Source: Chaetomium olivaceum (Eukaryota; Ascomycota; Sordariomycetes; Sordariales; Chaetomiaceae). From it: DNA of 64,000 nucleotides. Positions 22,432 to 33,027 of the stretch are shown piece after piece. Location: the NCBI GenBank assembly GCA_039881045.1, contig JAYWVB010000089.1, positions 1-64,000 on the forward strand, written 5' to 3'. Within the stretch, counting starts at the first letter, position 1. The number at the start of each line of letters is the position of its first letter. The notes beneath the pieces are model-generated. The model was given only the letters and a program-made list of their open reading frames with translations, was not told the DNA's origin and ran no database searches. The translations under genes and the position numbers were made by a program.

Positions 22432-23838
22432 ATGGCATCTCACAGGAAGTACGCTGGGCTGCCGGACCTTGTAGGCCAACTGAGTCAACCACAGTAAAGC
22501 AGGACAGCCGTGTTAACTTTCACGTCTAGGACTCGGCACCGGACATTTACGAAACCCCAGAACTCGTCGACGACCAGTCAACAGTTCCAGTGCGTTTTTC
22601 TGGCGACTACGACCCAGGGTGTAGCGAATCTAACACTGTATAGGCTACTACCGTGCGGTCCCCATCCGACAACGAGTACGATTCGGACGAAGATGATACC
22701 ACTGGAATCTCGCGGTCACGTCTCCGCATAAACCAAGCTCGATCGAGGTTCATGCCGGCGGCCGTAGACGCGGCAGATGTGGACTTTTCGGATCGTCTCG
22801 CCAGAAGACGAAAGACCTACAAGACATCGACCCGGCAGCGACGGATCCTCGAAGATGGAACCGAAGAAATAGGGGACATGAGTGACGAGGACGAGGCGGT
22901 AAACCTGGCGCGTAAGATTGCTCGGCTAAAGCGCGAAATCGAGGAGGCCAAAGCGGAGTATGGGAAGCAGAAGGCCGCCTCAAGCCAACCACCGGAGGAG
23001 GAAGAGGTTGCGGAGCGCGAGTTCGAATCGCTGAGTGAGGTGTTGGATGAGATGTCGGGACTCAACCAGACCCTCGCTTCCCTAGCTTCCCGTACTATTC
23101 CCGACCCCCAACCGACCGATCCCGAGAAGGCACCCACGGAGCACCCTGAAGGTGTCAACTACACGGTTAGTTACGCACCGAGCTACGAACAAACACGCGC
23201 TCTCGCAAAAGCGGCCGATTTCGACAGCCGCCTCGTCATTTTGGAGAAGGCACTCGGGATCGGATCGGTAGCAATGCCCGAATTTGACGCGAACGGCCTG
23301 CCGCGCGCCATTGTACCGCTTGTGGAACAGCTTCACAGACAAGTCTCGACCCTCTCCGAGGCCTCGGTCCCCTCGCTCGATACCATCAGCCGGAGAGTAC
23401 GGGCTCTGACGCAGGAGGCCGAGAACTTGGAAAAGGCTAGACGGAACGCCAAGACAGCCCACGACGCTCTTGCTTCGGCGGGAGCTGCGCCAGCATCCGA
23501 GGGTGCCAGCCCCGAGGACTCGGAGCAGACGGCTAAGATCAATGCACTCTACGGAACCTTGCCAACCATTGAGAATCTCACTCCTCTGCTGCCGCCGCTG
23601 CTCGACCGACTCCGGTCGCTGCGAATGATCCACGCAGACGCGCGCGGCGGCCTCGGATACATTGGAGCGTCTAGAAAAAAGGCAGCTAGAAATGGGCGGA
23701 GAAATCCAGCAATGGCGGGAGGGGTTGGAGAAGGTGGAAACCGCCGTCAGGGCGGGTGATGCGACTATGACGAAGAATGTGGATGTCATATCAACCTGGG
23801 TGAAGGATCTTGAGGAGAAGATGGCAAAATTGTCTTAG
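22432..23838 (+). CDS. Dynamitin, dynactin p50 subunit (DCTN2/JNM1 family)
   Basis: Dynamitin anchors the dynactin shoulder that links dynein to cargo. Three exons fit: 22432-22470 (MASHRKYAGLPDL), 22530-22589 (DSAPDIYETPELVDD) and from about 22644 to the stop at 23836-23838. Both introns are GT..AG and phase 0. The N-terminus has the KYAGLPDLD..APDIYETPE signature that binds the Arp1 filament. Coiled-coil segments follow (EAVNLARKIARLKREIEE), and a last coil contains TLERLEKRQLEMGGEIQQW. A single-base frame change at about 23641-23651, in a GC-alternating stretch, separates the last coil from the main frame. If it were real the protein would lose its final coiled coil of about 60 residues. 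Without it the length is about 420 residues, usual for fungi. Confidence 0.9.
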
Positions 23839-24479
23839 CAAGTAGACCCTATGATACCCAACGCACGCGAGATACTGGTTTTACCAAGTAGTGGCAGACT
23901 TGAATCTAGAGGGCATGTGATAATATGATTTATATCCCGGGCTGCCCTTGGCTGCCAATCCAAACCCACCAAAGAGTCCAAATGGGAGGGTGGGAGAGCG
24001 GAGAGTGGGTCAGCCATTGGCCAATCAAACCGGCTAGTCGCGTCTCCTTCTGCAAGATAAATTCTCCAAGAAAGCTCGGGGCAGAGCTTTTCGACTTTTC
24101 TTCTTTCTCACAACCGAAGCCGAAGGGTCGCAAGAGCTCGTCTTGCACGCACTTCATGATGGCTAGCAATAGCGACCGGGCTGCTTTGAACGCTGGCTGA
24201 AATATGCCTGGAGGCAGCTATGGCTAGGCGATGCACGTGATAGCGCGCCAGCCACAAGCTTGCTGAAGCTGAGAAATCTTCGGAGGGGCACTTCCCCTCA
24301 ACGCCGCAACACCTGGTTACGCACATAATGTAAGTTGGAACAACCACCACTGACGTCTTTTACTCTCCCCGGTTGCGTGATGAAGACAATAGCATTCGTT
24401 TCCTGAATACCTTTGATGTATCATCTAATCACCAAGATCTCTGACAACCACACCATCAACCCTATTTTCTTCCACTAGC
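23839..24479. other. Spacer between dynamitin and MOCS2A
   Basis: Nothing with coding character is visible. It presumably holds the dynamitin 3' untranslated region and the MOCS2A promoter. Confidence 0.5.
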
Positions 24480-24815
24480 ATGGTTGAGCTCCAGAAGCTA
24501 ACAATTCTGCCAAAGCTAGTTACCATGACTCCAAAACCGCCCCCAGGCCACTTCAACATCTTGTACTTTGCCAGCGCTGGCTCGTACACGTCGAAGAATG
24601 TCGAGGCCCTGCCGGCACCGCTGCCGCTAAAGAAGCTCTTCAGCACGCTCGAGGAGCGGTACAAAGGCATGCAGGCGAGCGTGCTGGACCACTGTCTAGT
24701 CACGATAAACTTGACCTATGTCGACGTAGATGATGCGGGTTCTCCCGACGCGGAGGAGGTCGTGATACAGGAAGGCGACGAGGTTGCCATCATTCCTCCT
24801 GTTAGCTCCGGGTGA
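24480..24815 (+). CDS. Molybdopterin synthase sulfur carrier subunit (MOCS2A / CnxG, ThiS/MoaD fold)
   Basis: The small subunit carries the thiocarboxylate sulfur used to turn precursor Z into molybdopterin, needed for nitrate reductase and other Mo enzymes. The frame gives 111 residues without an intron. The MoaD-like core reads FNILYFASAGSYT near the start and ends VVIQEGDEVAIIPPVSSG, with the GDEVAIIPPVSGG-type tail of the family. The last two residues are Ser-Gly rather than the Gly-Gly of bacterial MoaD; the terminal Gly that is adenylated is present. An internal ATG at 24525 (MTPKPPPGHFNIL) is equally good as a start and gives a more typical length of about 96 residues. The large subunit is not nearby. 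Confidence 0.88.
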   Translation: MVELQKLTILPKLVTMTPKPPPGHFNILYFASAGSYTSKNVEALPAPLPLKKLFSTLEERYKGMQASVLDHCLVTINLTYVDVDDAGSPDAEEVVIQEGDEVAIIPPVSSG

Positions 24816-26264
24816 CATCCCCGTAGCGTAGCATAATAATAAAAACAACTACACTACTTTATCTATCGTTCGAGCCGTGATCAGGTTGCATGCCCCAGCA
24901 ACTATGTCTTCCCTCCACCCCCCTCCCCATCCTCTCCGCCCACCAACCCCACCAGCCCGACGAGGCTTACGCTCCTAACATAACACACGAAGCCCAACAT
25001 CCACCCCAAACCAACCCATCAACGAGCAGCGTCGACGCCACCGCCACAAGTACGCCCATACCCGAATGGGTAGTGTGCGGACTTTCCACGCCCTGGCGGG
25101 TGCGGGCAGAGCTGCGCGCGTCGTAGGCTACCGCGGGGAAGAGGTAGGTGGGCGGGGAGCAGGTTTATGTCTTGGTGAAGTGGGGGGCGGTTGGTTTATG
25201 GAGGTATGCTAGGGATGTAGGATGTATGTACGTATGTATATGAAGGGCGGTCGTTCCCGGATGTGTGGTGGTATCGGGGGTGTCGGGGGTTGTTGGGGGG
25301 GGGGGGGGGGGGGGGAGGCGGAGGATGGTTGCCTTTGGTGGTTTGGTGGTGAGGAAGAGAACGGGGCAGACGTATGTACATACAGAGAGACACTAAGAGC
25401 AGCTCGGCGGGGCGAGGAAGGAAGAGCAGTATTGTTGGTGCTGGCAGCAGCGGAGTTGGCCTGGTGGGGTTTGTTCCTATGATTGCCGGGGTCATGGTGT
25501 GGGTGGTTTGCGTGGGCTGGGAAAAGAGGTCGTTCGTATCTAGTTCGATAGAGGTGTTATGTGATGGGAATAACCTCACCCACATGAACTTGGCGTGGAA
25601 ATGAATCACTGTGTACACGGAACGCTATGGTTTATTTCTGTAAAAGTGATTTTGTATTATAAGGCAAGCAAGATAAACGGGGTTTCTGGTTTTGCAGAGG
25701 ACAAAACACCAAAAAGAACAAAACGAAAAAAAAGCTATGGCAACCCCAATTTATGATTGCCAACAGCTATTCGAACAGGAGACTCCGAACGCCAATATAC
25801 ATAGAAATCACTACATTCTGCCAATCTGGAAAAGCTCAAGCCAATCTTTGCCCGAAGGCGAAAGTCATTGCTCATACTCTTCCTTAAGAATGGACCACCT
25901 TACCCACAGAGCGAGCACGGGCGGACACATGCTCCGAGAGGGAGGAGGGCAGGGGGGGGACGAGCGGCAGCCACGGGGCAATGTCATGGGTAGGCTCCCC
26001 TTCAAACTTGGCTTACTCACATCGACTATGGCACAGACTTCCCGGTGACGTGTGAAAGTTCGAGTTGACTTGGAAGGCTCGTTCAAACCGAGCGGTAGCT
26101 CTAGAACAGGAAAGCAAGTGACCCTCTAGACTTTTGAGAACCAGCCGCTCTAACAGGCTATGCCGCCCCAGAGACCATGGAGTACGCATGATATTGACCC
26201 AAAACCCGCTGTATTATCATGCTCGTTCATATATCATCCCTTCCCTGGCCTGGCCCCCTCGGTG
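24816..26264. other. Repeat-rich spacer between MOCS2A and COG4
   Basis: About 1.4 kb has no supported gene. It contains GTATGTAC-type microsatellite DNA near 25220-25245, a G21 run at 25295-25315 inside a strongly G-rich tract, and A-rich stretches near 25690-25740. The genes on both sides converge on it, so it mostly represents 3' flanks. Confidence 0.5.
25295..25315. repeat. Poly-G run of 21 bases
   Basis: An uninterrupted run of about 21 G sits in a tract where most bases are G (about 25255-25325). It could form G-quadruplexes, and its true length is uncertain because long homopolymers are poorly read. Confidence 0.85.
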
Positions 26265-28864
26265 CTAAGTCTTGACGATACTCCTCGCCCTCCTCCGCTC
26301 CTCCTCACTCAGCACCCACTCCATCTCCCCATCCTGGCCCTCCTCCCCAACCAGCTCCTCCCACTCCTCATCCTCCATATTCGCCACCATCAACACCTGC
26401 GCGGTACGGCCAAACACCTCCCTCACCGCATAATTCCCCTTACTAATCACCCCAATCACCCCGCTAAAATCCCGCTCCATACGGATCGCCCCGTAGGGGC
26501 TCGTCCGGCCGCCAGCATAGCTCCAGACGCGCTTCTCGAGCACGCGGGCGAGGTAGTCGGCGGTGAGGTCGAGCAGGGCGGCGTAGGTGCGCGGGGTCAT
26601 GAGGCGGGCGACGGGCCGCATCAGCGCGTCCCAGCCGTGCTCGAATGCGCGCGGCACCTGCTCCAGGAGCTCGTCCTCGGTCTGGTCGTTCTGCGCTGCG
26701 AGCTCTGCGAGCTCCTCCTCGCTGCCCAACGTGTAGTCCGCGTCGCGGAACGTGTCCGCCAGCACGGGTCGCAGCCGCGGCTTGATTACCTGGCTGAAGA
26801 GCGCTTTGACGCCCTCGGTGAGGAGTTCTGTGGTCTTGGCGGTGAAGGAGCTGTTGAGGTTGGTGAGGCGCGCGGCGACGCTGGCGGCGTCGTTGTGGAA
26901 GGGGAACGCATCCTGGAGCGGCTTCGTGTGCGGCGCCCCGTTGGGGTGCTGTTGCTGGTCTGCTGGTTTGAGGAAGTTGGAGACGATGCGGGCGAGGTAG
27001 TCGTTAGCCATGTCGAGGCTGTTGATGAGGACGATGAAGGAGATGATGATGTTCTCGGGTGGAAGGTTGCCGGGCACAGAGGACTTCGGATACGATTCGT
27101 CGCGCATCTTGCGCTGGATCATGCCGACAAAGTCGGAGCCGAGAAGGCTTGATATTGTTGGGATGACGGAGTCAATAACGCCTCGTTGGGACGTTGAAAT
27201 AGACCTGCGGATAACGGTGTTGACGATGTACATGACGACGTCGACGGCTGAGATGATGAACGGGGGATTACTGTCTATTGGCCGATTCATGCTCAAGGAC
27301 AGCCCGCTCGGGGACTCGTCTAGCTGAAACGCCTTCTCAACGGACCGCCGGAAGAAAAACGTTGTTAGTACATTGTACGGGTCCACGAGCTTCCCCGATA
27401 CTTTGCGGCTCAAGTTAGACTTGGCGAGGACATCAGGTATGGTGAGCGGTGCGTCGTCAGCTGAACTAGGCTCCTTGTGACCGTTAGCTTCGAAATGCAC
27501 AAGTCCGTCATCTATGATCGAGCATACCGTGCACTTTCCAGCCAGGAACCGTGAGTAGACCGACCACTTCTCGAGCATGGCAGCAATCTCCACCAGCAAC
27601 CCGTCCACCTCTCTCATGTTGACGCCCTCATCCTCGCTGTTGCGCGCATCGTTGACTTGAGCATTAAGTGCAGGCGAGTTCACCCGCGGCGTCCCTCCAA
27701 AGCCGCGCTGTTGCGGTAAGAAGCTCTGTACCAAGAAGGAAAAGGGGTAGCTCTTGACGTCTGTCAGCCGCCGGTCCACCGTCCGGTCGTCACTCCAAGA
27801 GTCCAGGATGATGCCACCCTGAACATCAGCTTCCATCTGAAGCCTCTCAATGACCCTGACCATTTTCCCCACCCCGTAATGCCTCTCCACGAGCCCGCCA
27901 TGGGCTTCCACGATACGGGCAATGTGGTCAAAGAGCCTGGTCAGGGCGTTGGCGAAGAATACACCATCCTTCCTACCCTGGCCACCCCCAGGGGCGGTGC
28001 CATCCTTCAGCGAAGCCCTCGCCTCGCCGGCCACACCCTGACAGACATACTGCCCGTACACATCCAAACCAACATCCCCCCTCCCAATCAGGGGAAACAG
28101 CTTAAAGAACCGCGTCACCTTAGCGGCATCACCCTCCGCAGCCGCCTTCTTAAATTCCCTCAGAAACAAACTACACAGACTCTCCCTCGCCTGCTCGAGC
28201 GTAACCCACGGCGGATCGGGCACCTCCACCGTCGGCACCACCGCCGCGGCAAACCCGCCCCTCACAATATCCTCGGGCACGCGGGCTGCACGACTAATAT
28301 AGCCCGCGGCGGCCTCCCAGTCCTGGGGCGCGCCCATGCTGCCCACGACCCCGGCGACGCAGGCCTTCAGCTCGGCGACCTGCTCGACCACGCGCAGGGT
28401 GTCCTCGACGCGCTGCTTCTCCAGGTCCAGCGCGCGCACCCGGCCCGACAGCCGCGCCGCCGTGTCCGACGCCCCCGCCAGCATCGTGTTGGAGATGCCC
28501 GCGCCAACAGCACCTGTGCGCCTAGCCCTGCTCGGAGGTTGTCGAGGCGGGAGAGCGATCGGGTCAGGTCCGAGTGCGTGGAGAGGAGCGTGGTGAGCTG
28601 CGTGGTGAGGCCGGCTTCGCGTGCGTGGAGGGCGGCGAGGGCGGTGCGGATCTCGGACGGGGTGGTGGCGGTGCGGAGGGCGGCGGAGGGGTCGGTGTCT
28701 TTTTTGGGGGGTTGTTTTGTTGGGAGGGTGGTTGTGGTGGCCATGGTTGAGGATGTGGTCGTCATGGTGGAAGGGTGGGGATGCGATGCGATGCTGCTGC
28801 TGTTATTGACGGCAGGCATCTTGGTGGTTGTGTTGTTGGCGGCGCCATTGGGGAGGGCTGACAT
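26265..28864 (-). CDS. cog4: Conserved oligomeric Golgi complex subunit 4 (COG4)
   Basis: COG4 belongs to lobe A of the COG tether for retrograde vesicles in the Golgi. The frame encodes about 866 residues. After a low-complexity Thr-rich N-terminus comes a coiled coil (LHAREAGLTTQLTTLLSTHS, continuing through RALDLEKQRVEDTLRVVEQV). The family signature follows as KVTRFFKLFPLIGRGDVGLD and GQYVCQGVA. The C-terminal helical region contains INSLDMANDYLARIV and ends EWVLSEEERRRARSIVKT. The chosen start is the ATG at 28864 (MSALPNGAANN); later ATGs in the same frame are possible. A single-base frame change lies at about 28498-28506, between the N-terminal coil and the main frame. The tail is acidic and WEELVGEEG-like. 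Confidence 0.88.
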
Positions 28865-29353
28865 TGGTGCTGCCGTCGCGACAATGACGGCGCATTGCTG
28901 CTGTGCGCCAGAAGTGGAAAGTGGTGATGCCCCGCTGGAGTTGTTTCGAGGTTGTCCCGGCTTCAGGTGTCGTTGGAATTGTGGTGTCAGTTGCAGGGAC
29001 CTGAGAGCCCCTGTAATTCTTTCCATAACATTTTATATAGATTTTGGCCAATCACCAATCGCAAATTTGGAAACTTATGTATCGCAATACGATATGCGCA
29101 ATAAGGCAGTCACCACCAGGTGTGAAACGCATCTCCTTCCCAAACTTCATGTAAAGATTGGAAACCTCTTTTTTGTTTGCTTCATGTCAAAAGCTGATTT
29201 ACGCAACTTATTGAAGCACCTCTCTCCTCGCCCAAACAACCTATTCATATTAAACCCATCCTAATGTCATAATTCATCAACCAAGCACGGACTCGTATCA
29301 GACAAACAAACGAACACACAGTCAAAAGGAAGCAACCGCAAGCCCGCCTCAAA
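28865..29353. promoter_or_regulatory. Spacer between COG4 start and dynamin-like gene stop
   Basis: These 489 bp lie upstream of COG4 and downstream of the dynamin-like gene, both on the minus strand. AT-rich sequence near 29030-29110 is a plausible COG4 core promoter, but no specific site is recognised. Confidence 0.4.
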
Positions 29354-31706
29354 TTACTGCCGCAGGATGTCCTTTGCCTCCGTCAAGTCGACGATCTTTC
29401 GGGCCAACCTTTCGCGATATTCTCTGATGCTCGGGGATTCACCCGCAATGGCCTCAAGCTGATCCGGTCTCAGTCCAATCACCCACTCCTGGCTCAGCAC
29501 GCCTAGCGGCGTGGACGGCCCAAAGAGTAGACGGTAGTTGACCGCTTGGTTGAGCAGGTTGTCGACAAAACGTTTTTGGGCGATGCCGTAATACGCGCTG
29601 AGGTCGTCGTGAAGCTTTTCGATCACGTCCTCGATGTTCGACTTCCTTTCCGTGGCGTTCCGGACTTGATCTATGGTCACCAGGCTGTTGCCGTTGTCGT
29701 CCGCCCGAATTGACAAGTCTTCTAGGCACTTCGCGATCCGCTCGCCGCGCCACCGCTGGCGACCCTGGTTAAAGTGATGGTCGAGCGTGTACGGCTTGGC
29801 GTCTCGTTCCGCAGACACAAGGAACTCGGCCGCCTCCATGCCCGCCTCGTATCGCCGCAGCAGCTCGTCGAGAACGGTTGACCACAGCTCCTCGCGTACG
29901 TTGGGATCCAAGCAGGCGCCGTTGAGCGCAGCCATGATGAACCGGTGGATAGCCACGACGACTTTGCTCATAAACGCCTTGCTCATGGTCGGCCACTTGC
30001 TCGACTGCTCTTTCCATGCGCTTACCCAGACGGCGCTGTTGAATGTGCCGAGCTCCATGCCGCGGGACCGGGTGTACAGCTGCTCGATCCAGGTCATAAT
30101 GTCGTCGTCCGGCTCGCTGACATCAAACTCGTGGCTAATGATGTGCTCGAGCTCGGGGTAGTCTTCTGGGTCGATGGCCTGAGCAAACTCCAAAATGGTG
30201 TTCGCGCTCTGGCTGCTCCGCCGACCATGTTCCTCGGCCACCTCTTCCTCCTCTTCCTCCTCAATGGTTTCGAATTCACGCAGCACCGCCTTGTCCTCAA
30301 ATTCCTGACTGAAAGCATCGGCAAGGTTGACCACCTGCGTCACGAGACGGAGTTGGATCGAATTCTCAAACGCGCTGTCACCGGCGTACTGTGCCTCGAG
30401 CGCTTGCCTAACGCGGTCCTGGAATCTCCCGGCGATGCCGCTCAAGTACCGGCGCTGCTCCTGCTCATCCTTCCGGGACGGACCAAGCGTTTTCTGCTCC
30501 CGTTCCGCGTCCTGGAGCATGTCGCTAATTTCCTTTCGCAGCTTCGGGAACTCTCGCCGAGCCATATGCCCAAGGAGTTCGGCGAGGCGCGCCTTGAGCG
30601 CCCGGACGCCAACCCTCTCGGGCGGAAGGGTGTTCCAGGGCGCTTCCTTAAACATGTCCTCCCGACGCCCAAAATCGCGGTCGCCCTGGTCTGCGCCGCG
30701 GCTCCTTACGACGTAGTACCCCAGCGTCAACTGCTTCTTCTTGCCGCGGACAATGTTGCACACCGCGAGCTTCGAGCTCTGCTCCAGGACCAGGTCGGGC
30801 TTCGTCATGATGCCTAGCGTGCGCTCGCCATTCGGGTCGTACTCTTCCGCCATAGTCAGGATTTCTTGGTTAGCGATGTCGATGTTACTGGGGAGCACAG
30901 CCAGGATGACGGTGCGGCTGTCCTGGATATACCACCGCACCATATTCCTGACCATGACCATGTCTTCCCTGGTTGTGACGCCTTCGGTCGGGTTGCGGAA
31001 GATGCCCGGTACGTCGATCACGGTGAGGTAGTCGACCGACGGGCCGCAGATCTCGATCTTGAGCACGTCCTCACTGAACACGCTGCCGATTTGCGGAAAT
31101 GTGTGGTTCACGACAGGCGGTCGTTCGCTGTAGGGGTCATCGGACATGTAACCCTCCGAGGCGAGTTCATCAGATGAGTCAGAATCCGAGCCGGGCCTCA
31201 TTCGAATGCCCATTCTGGCGTTAACCTTCAAGGCGTCAGTTTACATCACTCCGCATTCCATCTATCGAGTAGCACCAACCTCATGCAGAATAGCTGGGAA
31301 TCTGCTCCGGAAGTCGTCGGGAGAGAGCGCATCCGCGCGATATCCCTCCACGTGCCTCTTGTGCACCTCGGTGGCATTCGGGCCCGGAATGATGCTGACC
31401 TCGACGGGCGACATCATCGCGCCGCTGAGTGATTTGGGTCGCATAGCGCGTGCATAGCTCCACGTCTCGTGGGAAGGGGATGCCCGTTAGACTCTCCAGG
31501 AGTGACGACTTGCCTGAGCTCTGGTCGCCCACGACGACAAGCTTGACGCTTGGTTAGTACGGCATGAGGCTTCTGAGTGACGAGAGACGTACCTGAGGCA
31601 GTGGGACATGCTTGCCGATGTTCTTCTCACGGAGCCTGTCAATCTTCCGTAGGAGGGAAGCGCTGACGAGGAGGTCTTGTTGGTTATCCTGGGGATCGAT
31701 TGCCAT
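29354..31706 (-). CDS. Dynamin-family (Mx-like) large GTPase
   Basis: It is a membrane- or filament-associated GTPase of the dynamin superfamily. Exon 1 encodes MAIDPQDNQQDLLVSASLL and the stem helix before the GTPase domain. Exon 2 has the P-loop GDQSSGKSSLLESLTGIPFP and CTRYATQIT. Exon 3 has the G3 motif DVPGIF and the G4 motif TKPDL, then the middle domain and a GTPase effector-like helical C-terminus (IREYRERLARKIVDLTEAKDI). Two introns are evident: GTACGT..CAAG around 31550-31595 and a short one around 31227-31282 ahead of VNARMGIRMRPGS. The insert with SDSDSSDELASEGYMSDDPYSE inside the GTPase domain is Ser/Asp-rich. No PH or proline-rich domain is present, so it is not classical dynamin; Vps1 and Dnm1 are also less likely because filamentous fungi carry several Mx-like paralogues. 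A frame change lies at about 31414-31432. Confidence 0.88.
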
Positions 31707-33027
31707 GGTAACGATTATGGCCCGACCCAAAGTCTACGCTAACACGTTGAGTTGAATATTTGAGCAAGAAGACAAACTTGTTTAAAGGGATACAATGAAT
31801 CGCCAACGACTGAGTGAGTGTATAGCCGTCAAAACCACCCGGGCCCCTACCCTATTCTTATACCTTTCAAACCCACCCTCCCCATACCCCCTTCCCATAC
31901 GTACGAAGTACAGCAAACTCCCAACCGCAAGGCATCATGCACCATCTGGATGGGGCTGACCCCCAAGGCAGAACACGTCTGTCCGAAGAAGGCAAAAAAA
32001 AGACCAAGGACGCCGCAGCGCTAACTGCGACGTCCGCGCGCCCGCAATCCGACGGTCAGGGGCGGGTGGAAGGACAGGGTAAATCGTAGGCCTCAGCGCA
32101 TCATTTCACTCCAACTTCGTGCAGGCCCTAGCTACCGAAGTAAGGAGGTTGCTTGAGAAGGGGATAGATAAGCGAGAAGGGACGGCCGCTACGGTGGGTC
32201 TCAGCGGCCGGGAACGCGTACGAAACACATACATAGAGATGTCGCTCCTAGGAGGTTGGTGGTTGGTGGTTGGTTGGTGGTGGTGCACAGCCTACCCGGA
32301 GCCTTGTGCCGGCATACAGTCCCCTACATAGATGCGGGGGAGCACGCGAGACGGAGGGGGACACAGCGTGGTGCGGCTGTTGGTGGGGGGAGGAGGCTTG
32401 GGGTGGGAAGCCCCTGTAAACCCCCCGGGCTGCATGAACTTGAACGAGGCTTGGTTGAGGGTGTTGGTTCGGGGAGGGCTTGGCAGGCTTTATGGAGATT
32501 CAGCTGAATCGCCAGCGCTTAAGTAGCCTCGTTTCGTTTCGAGAGGTTTCTGGGAGAGAATACTTGAATGGCTCTGACTGGTAGGGAGAGGCGCCATGGT
32601 CGGGATTTCAGTGCTTGATAAGGAGTCGAGGACTTACACCGTCGTGGCCGTGGAGTCTCTCTCCACCCTCCCCGGTGGCCCCGCCCCGGGCCGCTCCGAG
32701 GCCCACAACGATCGATGGAAGTGCCTCTCTCAGTACACGGTAGAGTGACAACATTCCAATATTTACCTTCAGAGACTAAACCAAAGACAATTCGCTTGGA
32801 ACTCAATATGCAAGTCTCGACTGTCCCAGTAAAGGATCGAAACCATCGCCATGTGTGTACAAAGCCATTCCACTGATATGTACACCAACCAGCCATGCGA
32901 ACCCGAAACGACTCTAACCCACCAGACCACATCTATTCTCAATACTCCAGCTTTAACCAATACTAACTCCCCTTTTACCACAAAACAGCCCCCCCCCCTT
33001 TCTCCCCTCCCACCACAGCAAGCCGTG
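31707..33027. other. Intergenic region upstream of the dynamin-like gene
   Basis: It holds the promoter of the dynamin-like gene and the 3' flank of the P-type ATPase gene. G/T-rich tracts (TTGGTGGTTGG type) occur near 32250-32285 and a C10 run near 32990. No gene is supported. Confidence 0.5.

Noticed and set aside
24890..25126. 78-codon plus-strand frame after MOCS2A
   Set aside because: Pro/Thr-rich low-complexity sequence in a repeat-rich spacer with no domain or splice support.
27879..29264. 461-codon plus-strand frame
   Set aside because: It is antisense to COG4 and has the composition expected of a shadow of GC-rich coding DNA; no domain is recognisable.
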